A stretch of DNA of 64,000 nt from Pseudomonadota bacterium (GTDB lineage Bacteria; Desulfobacterota; Desulfovibrionia; Desulfovibrionales; Desulfovibrionaceae). The translations under genes and the position numbers were made by a program. The stretch covers positions 29,825 to 93,824 of the forward strand of contig JAEYOJ010000133.1 of assembly GCA_023411815.1 (NCBI GenBank), given 5' to 3'. The notes under the pieces were generated by a model. It was given only the letters and a program-made list of their open reading frames with translations, did no database searches and was not told the origin of the DNA. Positions 8,046 through 16,175 of this stretch are shown one piece after another; position 1 is the first letter of the stretch; each line of letters starts with the position of its first letter.

Positions 8046-8750
8046 TCAGACTTCCAGCACGCGGTAACTGCGGGCTGTCTCGCGCTCCAGCACGAAGCGG
8101 GAGACGTTGTAGACCGGTATGCCGCCCGGGGTGGTTCCTTCCGGATGGCCGTGATGGGCATGGCCGTGCACAATGAAGTTGACCCCGCATTTGTCCAGGA
8201 CCTCGGCCAGGCGCGATGTGCCCAGGAAGGGATAAAGCTCCACGGATTCCCCGGCCAGGGTCTCGCGGATGGGCGAATAGTGCAGGATGGCCACGCGTCT
8301 TTCGGAGCCGATGGTGGAGATGGCCTTCTCCAGTCGGACGGCCTCGGCAACGCTCGTGCCCACGAAGCTCTTGAGCGCGCGCTCTCCGAACGTGGCGATG
8401 GTGCGTGCGCCGAAACCGCCGCAGAAGCCCTTGGTGCCCACGAAGCCAACGCCGCCTATCTCGCAGGTCTCGCAATCCAGCACGCAGATGCCGGCGTCGC
8501 GCATCATGGCGTAGAGCAGGGCGTGCTGGTCGCTTTCGTGGTCGTGGTTGCCGACGACCGCCACGATGGGCAGGGACAGCTTGCGCAGGTCGGCCAGCAT
8601 GACGGCCATCTCCTCGGGTCTGCCCTTGTCGGCCAGGTCGCCGGCCAGCAGCAGCACGTCGGCCTCGCGCTCCACGCCGGCCAGGATCGTGTCGACCAGC
8701 CCGGCCGACTCCTCCTTGTAATGCAGGTCGCCGATGGCCGCGATCCTCAT
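8046..8750 (-). CDS. Calcineurin-like metallophosphoesterase
   Basis: A 234-residue cytoplasmic enzyme containing the full binuclear-metal motif series: GDLHYKEE (D-x-H), LLLAGDLADKG (GD), VVGNHDHES (GNHD), an H in AILHYSP and HGHAHHGHP (GHxH). Such enzymes cleave phosphomono- or diesters; substrate unknown. The start overlaps the stop of the upstream nucleotidyltransferase-fold gene by 4 bases (ATGA), so the two are translationally coupled and may act on related nucleotide-type substrates; this last point is inference. Confidence 0.88.
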   Translation of the reverse strand: MRIAAIGDLHYKEESAGLVDTILAGVEREADVLLLAGDLADKGRPEEMAVMLADLRKLSLPIVAVVGNHDHESDQHALLYAMMRDAGICVLDCETCEIGGVGFVGTKGFCGGFGARTIATFGERALKSFVGTSVAEAVRLEKAISTIGSERRVAILHYSPIRETLAGESVELYPFLGTSRLAEVLDKCGVNFIVHGHAHHGHPEGTTPGGIPVYNVSRFVLERETARSYRVLEV

Positions 8751-9547
8751 AGCGCCTCTCCCTTCCCGTTGACCAAGGGCTGGCTGGGCTTCACGTTGCG
8801 GTAGTCCCAGCGCTCCTGGTCCACGGCGAAGCGGTGCGGGTCAATGGCCGCGCCGAAGAAGATTGCCGGATCGCCCGGCGTCTTCCAGGTCGTGCGCACC
8901 TTGTCGAACAATTCGACCATGAGATCCTGGGGCAGCCAGTCGGGATGGCCCGGATAGATGAAGTTGAACAGGAGCAGATGCCACAGGAGAATGGTGTCGT
9001 CGCCAAGAATGAGGCGCAGCCTGTGCCAGTCCAGCCTTCCTTCCAGGGCGCGGATGAGGTGGGCTATGTCGGCGCCGTCGAAGCGGTCGCTGCGCGCCAC
9101 GTGGACCTTGGAGGCCACAAGCTCCTCGGGACCGACCATGCGCGTGGGAATGCCGAGGATCTCCAGGGGCCGACTGTGCGTGAACCACTCGTCGTCGATG
9201 CGCACGAGGTTGCTCGGGAGGCTGAAGATGAGGTCCATGAAGTAGGGCCGCTGGTAGACCTTGGCCAGCCAGTGCGTGTCGGTGATCTCGGTTTCGTAGC
9301 CGGCTTGGGACAGGATATCCAGGGCCGGCTTGAGCGATCTGGGCTGAAGGAAGACGTCCATGTCCTTGGTGTCGCGCCAGATGGACGTGTAGGCGCACAG
9401 GGCGAAGGCCCCGCTCACGACATAGGGCACTCCTGAAGCGTTCATGAGACGCAACCAGTCAGCGAACAAACGAGCCTGATCGGGCTGCAGGCGTTCCGCG
9501 GCCTGGTGCAGACTGACCAGGGTGTGCTGCTCGGGCGCTGCCGTCAT
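8747..9547 (-). CDS. Nucleotidyltransferase-fold protein
   Basis: A 266-residue protein with the minimal nucleotidyltransferase signature VVSGAFALCAYTSIWRDTKDMDVFLQ, i.e. a G-[GS] helix followed by D-x-D (DMD). The pattern resembles AbiEii-like and related non-templated nucleotidyltransferases. The middle has VGPEELVASKVHVARSDRFDGADIAHL, often seen in that group (an E-x-x-A-x-K helix). No adjacent antitoxin is seen; its partner is the coupled metallophosphoesterase gene. ATG 9547 is preceded by AAGGGGAG. Activity is not established. Confidence 0.7.
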   Translation of the reverse strand: MTAAPEQHTLVSLHQAAERLQPDQARLFADWLRLMNASGVPYVVSGAFALCAYTSIWRDTKDMDVFLQPRSLKPALDILSQAGYETEITDTHWLAKVYQRPYFMDLIFSLPSNLVRIDDEWFTHSRPLEILGIPTRMVGPEELVASKVHVARSDRFDGADIAHLIRALEGRLDWHRLRLILGDDTILLWHLLLFNFIYPGHPDWLPQDLMVELFDKVRTTWKTPGDPAIFFGAAIDPHRFAVDQERWDYRNVKPSQPLVNGKGEAL

Positions 9548-9698
9548 GCGTGTGCTCCCCTTGCGAAAGCCTGGGCGTTGGCCGGTCGAGCCGGCAAGGC
9601 CGTCAGCCTAGCACGGTCGGGAGTGCATGGACAGGGGCATGGTTATAATCGGGGAGCGGTTCGTCCCGCGCAAGGTGGCCTGAGAGGGCTGCTCCTAT

Positions 9699-10334
9699 TT
9701 AGGGCAGCTTGGCCTCCACTGCCGCGCGCACGGCGGTGAAGACCTCGTCCGGGCCGGGCGCGGCGTCGACCACGGCGAAACGCTGCGGGTGCAGGGCGGC
9801 CCAGGTCAGATAGCCCTCGCGCACGCGCGTGTGGAATTCCAGGTCCTCGGCCTCGAAGCGGCCTTCGGCCTGGGCCTTGTTTTCGCGCACGTTGCGCGTC
9901 AGGGCCCGGTTGAGGCCCAGGGCCGGCTCGATGTCCATCAGGATGGTCAGGTCGGGCCACGTGCCTTCCACGGCCACGTCGTTGAGCTTGTGCAGCAGCC
10001 TGGGATCGAGTCCCCGGCCATAGCCCTGATAGACCACGGTGGAGTCGGCGAAACGGTCGCAGACCACGACCTTGCCATCGCTCAAAGCAGGGCGCACGAC
10101 CGTGGCCACATGCTGGGCCCGGTCGGCCAGATAGAGGAACAGCTCGCTCGTGCCCGTCAGGTCGCGGCTCTCCATGGACAACAGGATGCGCCGCAGCTCC
10201 GCGCCCAGCCGGCTGCCGCCCGGCTCGCGCGTCACGGTCACGGTCCTGCCGCGCTCGGAGGTCAGCCAATCCACCAGACGCTTGATCTGGGTGGACTTGC
10301 CCGTGCCTTCTATCCCTTCAAAGGTAATAAACAT
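9699..10334 (-). CDS. tmk: Thymidylate kinase
   Basis: A 211-residue kinase phosphorylating dTMP to dTDP. It has P-loop FEGIEGTGKSTQ at the extreme N-terminus, TREPGGSRLG, the DRF motif (VVCDRFADSTVVYQGYGRGL) and a LID helix region RFEAEDLEFHTRVREGY. The start at 10334 is set by the P-loop position; this ATG lies inside the 3' end of the upstream exonuclease-like gene, giving a 25-nt overlap in another frame. Expected length for the family is about 205-215. Confidence 0.95.
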   Translation of the reverse strand: MFITFEGIEGTGKSTQIKRLVDWLTSERGRTVTVTREPGGSRLGAELRRILLSMESRDLTGTSELFLYLADRAQHVATVVRPALSDGKVVVCDRFADSTVVYQGYGRGLDPRLLHKLNDVAVEGTWPDLTILMDIEPALGLNRALTRNVRENKAQAEGRFEAEDLEFHTRVREGYLTWAALHPQRFAVVDAAPGPDEVFTAVRAAVEAKLP

Positions 10335-11338
10335 TGCTCGGGTCCCTTGTCGTCCTTGCGGGCGTTCTTGCCGTTGGGCGTGGGCTTGGGGCGGAACAGG
10401 TAGCGGTCCAGGGAGCGCACGAAGGGCGACCATGCTCCCTCGGCTGCGTCCTCGCCCAGGGACTCGCTGATGGTTTTGAGCTTGGCGTCGAGATTGTCGG
10501 CGTAATGCAGCACCACGGCCTCGGCGGTCTTGGGCCGCTTGGGCGAGCCGAATTCCAGTTCGCCGTGGTGGCTGAGCAGCAGGTGCTTGAAATGGGCCTT
10601 GAGCGCGTCGTCCAGGTCCGTGACCTTGGCCAGGTGCGGCAGGAGCTTTTCCAGGCCGATGGTGATGTGCCCCAGCAGACGGCCCTCGTCCGTGTACTCG
10701 CGCAGCAGGCCCGAAGTCAGCTCCCAGGCCTTGCCCAGGTCGTGGAAGGCCGCGGCGGCCAGGAGCACCTCGCGGTCCAGCTCAGGATAGAGCCCGCACA
10801 GCGACTGGCAGATGCGGCACACAGCCAGCGTGTGCTCCAGCAGACCGCCGGCGTAGGCGTGGTGTATGGCCTTGGCGCCGGGCGCGAAGAGCAGCTTGCC
10901 GCGGATGTCCGGGTCCGTGAGCACGCGCTTGCAGAATTTCTTCCAGGGGCCATGCTTGAGTTCCTGGCGCAGCAGGTCCTCAAGCTCCTCCAGCAGGATA
11001 TCCGGGTCGATCTTACTGCAGGGTATGAGCCCGCGCAGGAGCGTCTCGTCCGGTTCGCAGGCCAGGATCTCCAGACGTTCGATGATGATCTGCGGCTGGT
11101 CGCGGAAGAGCTGTACCGCGCCCTCGGCCACGACGATGTTGCCGGCCGACAGCTCGGGATACTGCTGGCTCAGGGGGCTGAATACCTTGGCCTCCAGCGA
11201 GCCGGACGAATCCTGCAGCTTGAGGCCCCAAAACGGACCGTTCTTGCCCTGGGCCTGCCTGGCCTCGGCAAGGACGAACACGTCGGAGACGAAGTGGCCG
11301 GGCTGCATGTCCCGGATGAAAGTCGTTTTGGCGCGCAT
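10310..11338 (-). CDS. YhaM/CbfA-like 3'-5' exoribonuclease (OB-fold plus HD domain)
   Basis: A protein of about 342 residues with an N-terminal OB-fold (GPFWGLKLQDSSGSLEAKVFSP) and an HD domain: HHAYAGGLLEHTLAVCRIC, AAAAFHDLGKAWEL and a late H-D pair (SHHGELEFGSPKRPKTAEAVVLHYADNLDAK). This architecture is that of YhaM-type 3'-5' exonucleases acting on RNA or DNA. The start is uncertain: ATG 11338 fits the domain, but a GTG 45 nt upstream is also open and neither has a strong ribosome-binding site. Its 3' end overlaps tmk by 25 nt. Confidence 0.83.
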   Translation of the reverse strand: MRAKTTFIRDMQPGHFVSDVFVLAEARQAQGKNGPFWGLKLQDSSGSLEAKVFSPLSQQYPELSAGNIVVAEGAVQLFRDQPQIIIERLEILACEPDETLLRGLIPCSKIDPDILLEELEDLLRQELKHGPWKKFCKRVLTDPDIRGKLLFAPGAKAIHHAYAGGLLEHTLAVCRICQSLCGLYPELDREVLLAAAAFHDLGKAWELTSGLLREYTDEGRLLGHITIGLEKLLPHLAKVTDLDDALKAHFKHLLLSHHGELEFGSPKRPKTAEAVVLHYADNLDAKLKTISESLGEDAAEGAWSPFVRSLDRYLFRPKPTPNGKNARKDDKGPEQCLLPLKG

Positions 11339-11451
11339 GGGCTGGTCTTGGCTCGCTGGATTCACGCCCAGGGCCGTGGGCACCCTTGCTGGCGTGGAGG
11401 GTAAAAGTGGACTGAAATCCGAGCTATGTCAATTAAGAGGATGCCGATGCC

Positions 11452-12516
11452 CTATGTCTCCAGGGGAGTGCCGCGCATGGGCAGGACGGATCGCGGACTC
11501 TTGAAGCCGACGAGGGCGTGAAAGCACCTGATGTGCGACAGGGTATGCACGAAAGCAAACGATGAGAGAGCCGTGAAGACAAAGCAAGCGAGATAGTAAA
11601 TGGCGTCGGCGTGGTATTGCGGTTGAAGGTAGGCATAGGCGTTCTTGAAAACGGACAGGAACAGTATGTGCCACAGGTACATCCCATAGCTGCAGCCGGC
11701 AATCTGGCCCAGGCCGGGAATCTTCCTCCGGCTCGTCCTGGCATGGCTTCTGGTCAGATTGAACAACCATACGACGGCCATGGAGGCGTACAGGTAATTG
11801 AGGGCATGATAGGTCCGCAGAATGGTGGCGTCCGTTTCGGCCAGCTCGCCGAACTGGATGGCGGTGACGACGCGGAAGAGGGCTGCGGATGACCCCAGGA
11901 TGATGGTGAGCAGCAGGAGCGGGCGGGAGGACGGCCTGGGCATCGCCTGGCTGTGCAACCTGAAGTACAGCCCCAGGCAGAAGAAAAACAGGCCGTTGGG
12001 AAAGAATGAGGGCCACCACCCGACTAGCCAGAACGCCAGGTTCAGGGCAAAGGTGACCGCAAGCATGCGCCGGGCTGCTGTCCTGTGGCGCATGAGCCTC
12101 AGCAGAAGCGGGTAGAGAAGGTAGAGCTGCACGATCAGGGGCACAAACCAAAGATGCTCGCTCGATGTCGCCAGGATGTATTCCAGGAAGACCTCGACGG
12201 GAGGCAGGTGGATGATATCCAGTTTGTGCTTCTTGAGCAGGTACAGAAGGAACACGGCCGTATATGGGACCAGGACGTGCCAAAGCCTTTTCTTGTAGAA
12301 GCACATCGGGCTTTCATTCGGCTTGAGCGTGAGAATGTAACCGGAAATAAAAAGAAAGAGCGGTACTGCGATATAAAAGAAGCTCTGGGAGAAGCTGAGG
12401 ATGATGCCCAGGGGGGACACGTCTTGAAGCATGGAATGGGTGGCGAATACATGGATGGCTATGACCAGGAGAACCCCCAAGGCACGCAATGCGTCGATCT
12501 CAACCAATCTCTTCAT
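11452..12516 (-). CDS. Acyltransferase family 3 membrane protein
   Basis: A 354-residue polytopic protein starting RLVEIDALRALGVLLVIAIHVFATHSM, the R/H signature of the acyltransferase-3 (OafA/NodX/WecH-like) family that O-acylates glycans or lipids using cytoplasmic acyl-CoA. About ten hydrophobic segments can be traced, for example YIAVPLFLFISGYIL and LLLLTIILGSSAALF. The acceptor is unknown; the many glycan genes in this window suggest a surface polysaccharide. Transcribed alone, diverging from surE. Confidence 0.85.
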   Translation of the reverse strand: MKRLVEIDALRALGVLLVIAIHVFATHSMLQDVSPLGIILSFSQSFFYIAVPLFLFISGYILTLKPNESPMCFYKKRLWHVLVPYTAVFLLYLLKKHKLDIIHLPPVEVFLEYILATSSEHLWFVPLIVQLYLLYPLLLRLMRHRTAARRMLAVTFALNLAFWLVGWWPSFFPNGLFFFCLGLYFRLHSQAMPRPSSRPLLLLTIILGSSAALFRVVTAIQFGELAETDATILRTYHALNYLYASMAVVWLFNLTRSHARTSRRKIPGLGQIAGCSYGMYLWHILFLSVFKNAYAYLQPQYHADAIYYLACFVFTALSSFAFVHTLSHIRCFHALVGFKSPRSVLPMRGTPLET

Positions 12517-13005
12517 TGTCTCCCCCCGTAGTAGACAATTACCTCATGCACATGGCTGTCCACTCCCCAGTCGGACGGCCCAGTGTACGCTGTTCGCGAA
12601 TGTAAGCCCCATACGGCCCACAGCAATGATTTTCCACCATCCTTGATACAGATGGCCCTGAACGCATAAGTGTCACAAACGTCTTGGCCGTAAGAGCGAT
12701 GCGCTACCCGGACAATATGACGGCTTTCAGACGGACTGGTTTGGGAGTAGCTGTGGGGGGATCCGGGCAGATTTTGGCGACTCTGCGGTCGCATGTTTCC
12801 TTGCTCTCGGCAAGGGGCGCGCCATTCTCGGCTGGAGCCAAGGTCGGTGGAATTTATGCGCCTTCAGTCGGCAAGGGGAGTTGCGGCCTTATCATATTTT
12901 CATATATAGTTTTCTGCTGGCGCAACCATGGGTTTGGCGCTGCACCGCCCGGCCGGGCGCGGCAGCCGGAATCCTCCATGACACGGCAACCGTCCAAGAG
13001 GATCA
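12517..13005. other. 489-base divergent intergenic region
   Basis: It separates the minus-strand acyltransferase gene from surE. It contains a sigma-70-like promoter (12881-12910) and a direct repeat CGGCAAGGGG at 12808-12817 and 12869-12878, the second copy ending just before the -35 element. No open frame here looks like a gene. Confidence 0.5.
12881..12910 (+). promoter_or_regulatory. Sigma-70-type promoter candidate for surE-fba
   Basis: TTGCGG (-35) and TATAGT (-10) are separated by 18 nt in an AT-rich patch, about 96 nt upstream of surE. The match is moderate and was found by eye. Confidence 0.45.
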
Positions 13006-13764
13006 ATGCGCATACTGCTGACCAATGACGACGGCATCCAGGCTCCGGGTCTGCGCGCGCTGTACCGCGAGCTCAAGCACGCCGGATGCGAGGTGCACTG
13101 CGTGGCGCCCATTTCCGAAATGAGCGCCGTGGGACACGCCATCACCTTCGCCACGCCCCTGCGGGTCAAGGAGTTTGTGGAGAACGGCTTCCGGGGGCAG
13201 GGCGTGTCCGGCACGCCGGCCGACTGCGTGAAGCTCGGCATCAGCACGCTCCTGGCGGAGAAACCCGATCTCGTGGTCTCGGGTATCAATTCCGGGGCCA
13301 ACGTGGGCGTGGATATCCTCTACTCGGGCACCGTCTCGGCCGCCACGGAGGGTGCGCTCATGGGCTATCCGGCCCTGGCCGTGTCCATGGACACCTTCCA
13401 TCTTCAGGACCCCGGCGAGCAGGCCGCCTGGACCGCGCGTTTCGTTCAGGATTTCGATTGGAGCGTGCTTCCGGCCAAGACCATCCTGAACCTGAATTTC
13501 CCCAACCGCGCCTTGCCCGAGGCCAAGGGGCTCAAACTCTGCCGACAGACTCCCGTGCCCTACGAGGACTGGTACGAGCGGCGGGAGGATCCGCGCGGGC
13601 GGCCGTACTATTGGCTGGACGGCATAATCCCCCCCGAGAAGCTCGACGCCGCGTCGGACCGCGCCCTGCTGACCGAGGGCTACATCACGCTCACGCCTTT
13701 GCGTTTCGACTTCACCTGCGAAAACACGCTGGAGTTCCTGAAAGGGACCCTGAAAGGGTCCTGA
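13006..13764 (+). CDS. surE: 5'/3'-nucleotidase SurE
   Basis: A 252-residue SurE phosphatase releasing phosphate from nucleoside monophosphates. Its N-terminus LLTNDDGIQAPG carries the metal-binding DD. SAVGHAIT, SGTPADCVKLG and VVSGINSGANVGVDILYSGTVSAATEGALMG are the conserved active-site blocks. ATG 13006 follows GAGGATCA. It is first of a plus-strand set with fba and gap, but 68 bases separate it from fba, so co-transcription is likely rather than certain. Confidence 0.95.
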   Translation: MRILLTNDDGIQAPGLRALYRELKHAGCEVHCVAPISEMSAVGHAITFATPLRVKEFVENGFRGQGVSGTPADCVKLGISTLLAEKPDLVVSGINSGANVGVDILYSGTVSAATEGALMGYPALAVSMDTFHLQDPGEQAAWTARFVQDFDWSVLPAKTILNLNFPNRALPEAKGLKLCRQTPVPYEDWYERREDPRGRPYYWLDGIIPPEKLDAASDRALLTEGYITLTPLRFDFTCENTLEFLKGTLKGS

Positions 13765-13832
13765 TCCATATCACCGTCGCTGCGCGGCACCCAAGTAACG
13801 GGACGGGCTCCGCGTCACCCAAGGAGGAAATC

Positions 13833-14762
13833 ATGCCCCTCGTGTCCCCCGCCGAGATGTTCAAGAAAGCCTATTCCGGCGGCTATGCCGTCGGCGCCTT
13901 CAACGTGAACAACATGGAGATCATCCAGGGCATCATGGCTGCGGGCGAGGAAGAGCGCGCCCCGCTCATCCTGCAGGTCTCGGCCGGCGCGCGCAAATAC
14001 GCGGGCCAGGACTACATCATCAAGCTCATGGAAGCCGCCGTCGCCCGCACGGATCTGCCCGTGGCCCTGCACCTGGACCATGGCCAGGACTACCAGATCT
14101 GCAAGGAAGTCATCGACGCGGGCTTCACCTCGGTCATGATCGACGGCTCGCATCTGCCTTACGAGGAGAACATCAAGGTCACCAAGGCCGTGGTCGAGTG
14201 CGCCCACGACAAGGGCGTATGGGTCGAGGGCGAGCTGGGCGTGCTGGCCGGCGTGGAGGACGAGGTGCGCGCCGAGAAGACCATCTACACCGACCCGGAC
14301 CAGGCCGTGGAGTTCGTGCAGCGCACGGGCTGCGACTCCCTGGCCATCGCCATCGGAACCTCGCACGGCGCGTACAAGTTCAAGCAGGGCTCCAACCCGA
14401 CCCTGGATTTCGATCGGCTGGAGAAGATCGGCAAGCTCCTTCCCGACTACCCCATAGTGCTGCACGGCGCGTCCAGCGTGCCGCAGGAGTTCGTGGACAT
14501 GGCCAACAAGTACGGCGGAAAGATCGGCAGCGCCGTGGGCGTGCCCGAGGAACTGCTGCGCAAGGCCGCGAGCATGGCCGTGTGCAAGATCAACATCGAT
14601 ACGGACATCCGCCTGGCCATGACCGCGGTCATCCGCAAGCATTTCGCCGAGAAGCCCGAGGACTTCGACCCGCGCGCCTATCTCAAGCCGGCCCGCGAAG
14701 CGGTCAAGCTGATGGTCCAGCGCAAGATGCGCAACGTCCTGGGCTGCTCGGGCAAGGCCTAA
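13833..14762 (+). CDS. fba: Fructose-bisphosphate aldolase, class II
   Basis: A 309-residue zinc-dependent aldolase cleaving fructose-1,6-bisphosphate. Key blocks: GAFNVNNMEIIQGI, HLDHGQDYQICKEVIDAGFTSVMIDGSHLPYEENI with zinc-binding His, EGELGVLAG (canonical xEGELG), AIGTSHGAYKF and PIVLHGASSVP (His-Gly). INIDTDIRLA closes the site. ATG 13833 is preceded by a near-perfect AAGGAGG; the frame is open far upstream into surE but that part is a shadow. It precedes gap, joining two lower-glycolysis steps. Confidence 0.95.
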   Translation: MPLVSPAEMFKKAYSGGYAVGAFNVNNMEIIQGIMAAGEEERAPLILQVSAGARKYAGQDYIIKLMEAAVARTDLPVALHLDHGQDYQICKEVIDAGFTSVMIDGSHLPYEENIKVTKAVVECAHDKGVWVEGELGVLAGVEDEVRAEKTIYTDPDQAVEFVQRTGCDSLAIAIGTSHGAYKFKQGSNPTLDFDRLEKIGKLLPDYPIVLHGASSVPQEFVDMANKYGGKIGSAVGVPEELLRKAASMAVCKINIDTDIRLAMTAVIRKHFAEKPEDFDPRAYLKPAREAVKLMVQRKMRNVLGCSGKA

Positions 14763-14872
14763 CCCACGAGAACTCCCGGCCGGCCGGACGACCGGCAGGG
14801 TTGCATCCTCATATGGAAACTGGTCTACACTGAGAGCTTTGATCGGCAACCTTTCAATCGGGAGAGGAGAAC

Positions 14873-15865
14873 ATGGCAATCAAGATCGGTCTCAACGGCT
14901 TCGGCCGTATCGGCAAGAACCTGGCCCGGCTCATGATCCACGACAAGGACGTCGACCTGGTCGTGTTCAACGCGCGCAAGGATCCCTCCATATACGCCTA
15001 CACCTTCAAGTACGACTCGGTGCACGGCAACTGGAAGGGCGAGGTCAAGGCCGAGAGCGACGCCATCATCGTGGATGGCAAGAGAATCCAGATGACCCGC
15101 GATGAGCCCGGCAAGTGGCAGTGGGGCAAGCTCGGGGTGGATATCGTGGTCGAGGCCACGGGCAAGTTCCGCGACCGCGAGTCCTGCCAGAAGCACCTGG
15201 ACTGCGGGGCCAAGAAGGTCGTCATCAGCGCGCCGGGCAAGGGCGTGGACGCGACCGTGGTCTACAACGTGAACCACCAGGGCTACGACCCGGCCAAGCA
15301 CCACATCATCTCCAACGCTTCCTGCACCACCAACTGCCTGGCGCCCGCCATCAAGGTCCTGCACGAGAAGTTCGGCGTCAAGCAGGCGGTCATGACCACG
15401 GTGCACGCATACACCACGAGCCAGGCCATCCTGGACAGCGCCCAGCCCAAGGACCCGCGCCGCGGGCGTGCCGCCGCCCTGAACTTCGTGCCCACCACCA
15501 CGGGCGCGGCCAAAGCGGTGAGCGAGGTGCTGCCCGACCTCAAGGGCAAGATCGACGGCATGGCCATCCGCGGCCCGGCCCCGGACGGTTCTCTGGTGGA
15601 CCTCGTGTGCTTGGTGGAGAAATCCACCTCCAAGGAGGAGGTCAACGCGACCTTCAAGGCCGCGGCCAACGAAACCCTGGGCTACACCGAGGAATACATC
15701 GTGTCCGGCGATATCGTGGGTGACACGCACGGCGGCGTGGTGGACGGCCTGAGCACCATGGTCAACGGCGGAACCCTGGTCAAGGTGCTTGTGTGGTACG
15801 ACAACGAGCAGGGCTTCAACAACCAGCTCCTGCGCACCATCAAGTACGTGGGTTCCAAGCTGTAG
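14873..15865 (+). CDS. gap: Glyceraldehyde-3-phosphate dehydrogenase
   Basis: A 330-residue GAPDH with the Rossmann start KIGLNGFGRIGKNLARL, catalytic SNASCTTNCLAP, the phosphate-site TTVHAYTTSQ and ending WYDNEQGFNNQLLRTIKYV. At the end of the second strand, where NAD-specific enzymes carry Asp (I-N-D), this protein reads VVFNARKDPS, so the ribose-binding acid is absent and basic residues follow; this would suit NADP or dual use. ATG 14873 has GGGAGAGGAG upstream. Repeat copy A and a terminator follow the stop. Confidence 0.94.
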   Translation: MAIKIGLNGFGRIGKNLARLMIHDKDVDLVVFNARKDPSIYAYTFKYDSVHGNWKGEVKAESDAIIVDGKRIQMTRDEPGKWQWGKLGVDIVVEATGKFRDRESCQKHLDCGAKKVVISAPGKGVDATVVYNVNHQGYDPAKHHIISNASCTTNCLAPAIKVLHEKFGVKQAVMTTVHAYTTSQAILDSAQPKDPRRGRAAALNFVPTTTGAAKAVSEVLPDLKGKIDGMAIRGPAPDGSLVDLVCLVEKSTSKEEVNATFKAAANETLGYTEEYIVSGDIVGDTHGGVVDGLSTMVNGGTLVKVLVWYDNEQGFNNQLLRTIKYVGSKL

Positions 15866-15886
15866 ATCGACCTCGTCATGCATGTC

Positions 15887-16015
15887 AGAGCATTTGCTAT
15901 TGAAAATGCTCTGCAAGCCAAGCATCGTCATGGCTTTCCGCCGCGTCGGCGTAGGCGCAACTCACTTGCGCCGTCAACGCGGGAGCGGACGTCTTAAAAT
16001 CCATCTGCTCAAGTA
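15887..16015 (+). repeat. Dispersed structured repeat, copy A
   Basis: About 129 bases, beginning 22 nt after the gap stop. It resembles copies at 31301-31430 and 48066-48193 over its whole length. It contains a 9-bp hairpin (AGAGCATTT / AAATGCTCT) at its left end and a perfect 7-bp hairpin (GGCGCAA / TTGCGCC) in its centre. Here it lies inside the probable gap transcript, before the terminator. Confidence 0.8.
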
Positions 16016-16051
16016 GGGAGCGCGGGCGTCGCCCTCGCTCCCTCGTTTTTT
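16015..16051 (+). terminator. Rho-independent terminator of gap
   Basis: A long GC stem (GGGAGCG-x-GGGCG with CGCCC-x-CGCTCCC, one mismatch) is followed by CTCGTTTTTTG, immediately after repeat copy A. Confidence 0.8.
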
Positions 16052-16175
16052 GTAGATAGGCGCACGAATGCTCTATCCTGAGAATGCATGCTTTACAGAG
16101 GTTTGCCGAACGTGTATCCGTGTTGCGTATTTCAATAACTGGAGTCGAATGTCGTAAAAACAGGGTTGCCGATTT

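Noticed and set aside
8747..9547. Toxin-antitoxin (AbiE-like) system
   Set aside because: The nucleotidyltransferase motif resembles AbiEii, but no AbiEi-type antitoxin neighbours it; its coupled partner is a metallophosphoesterase.
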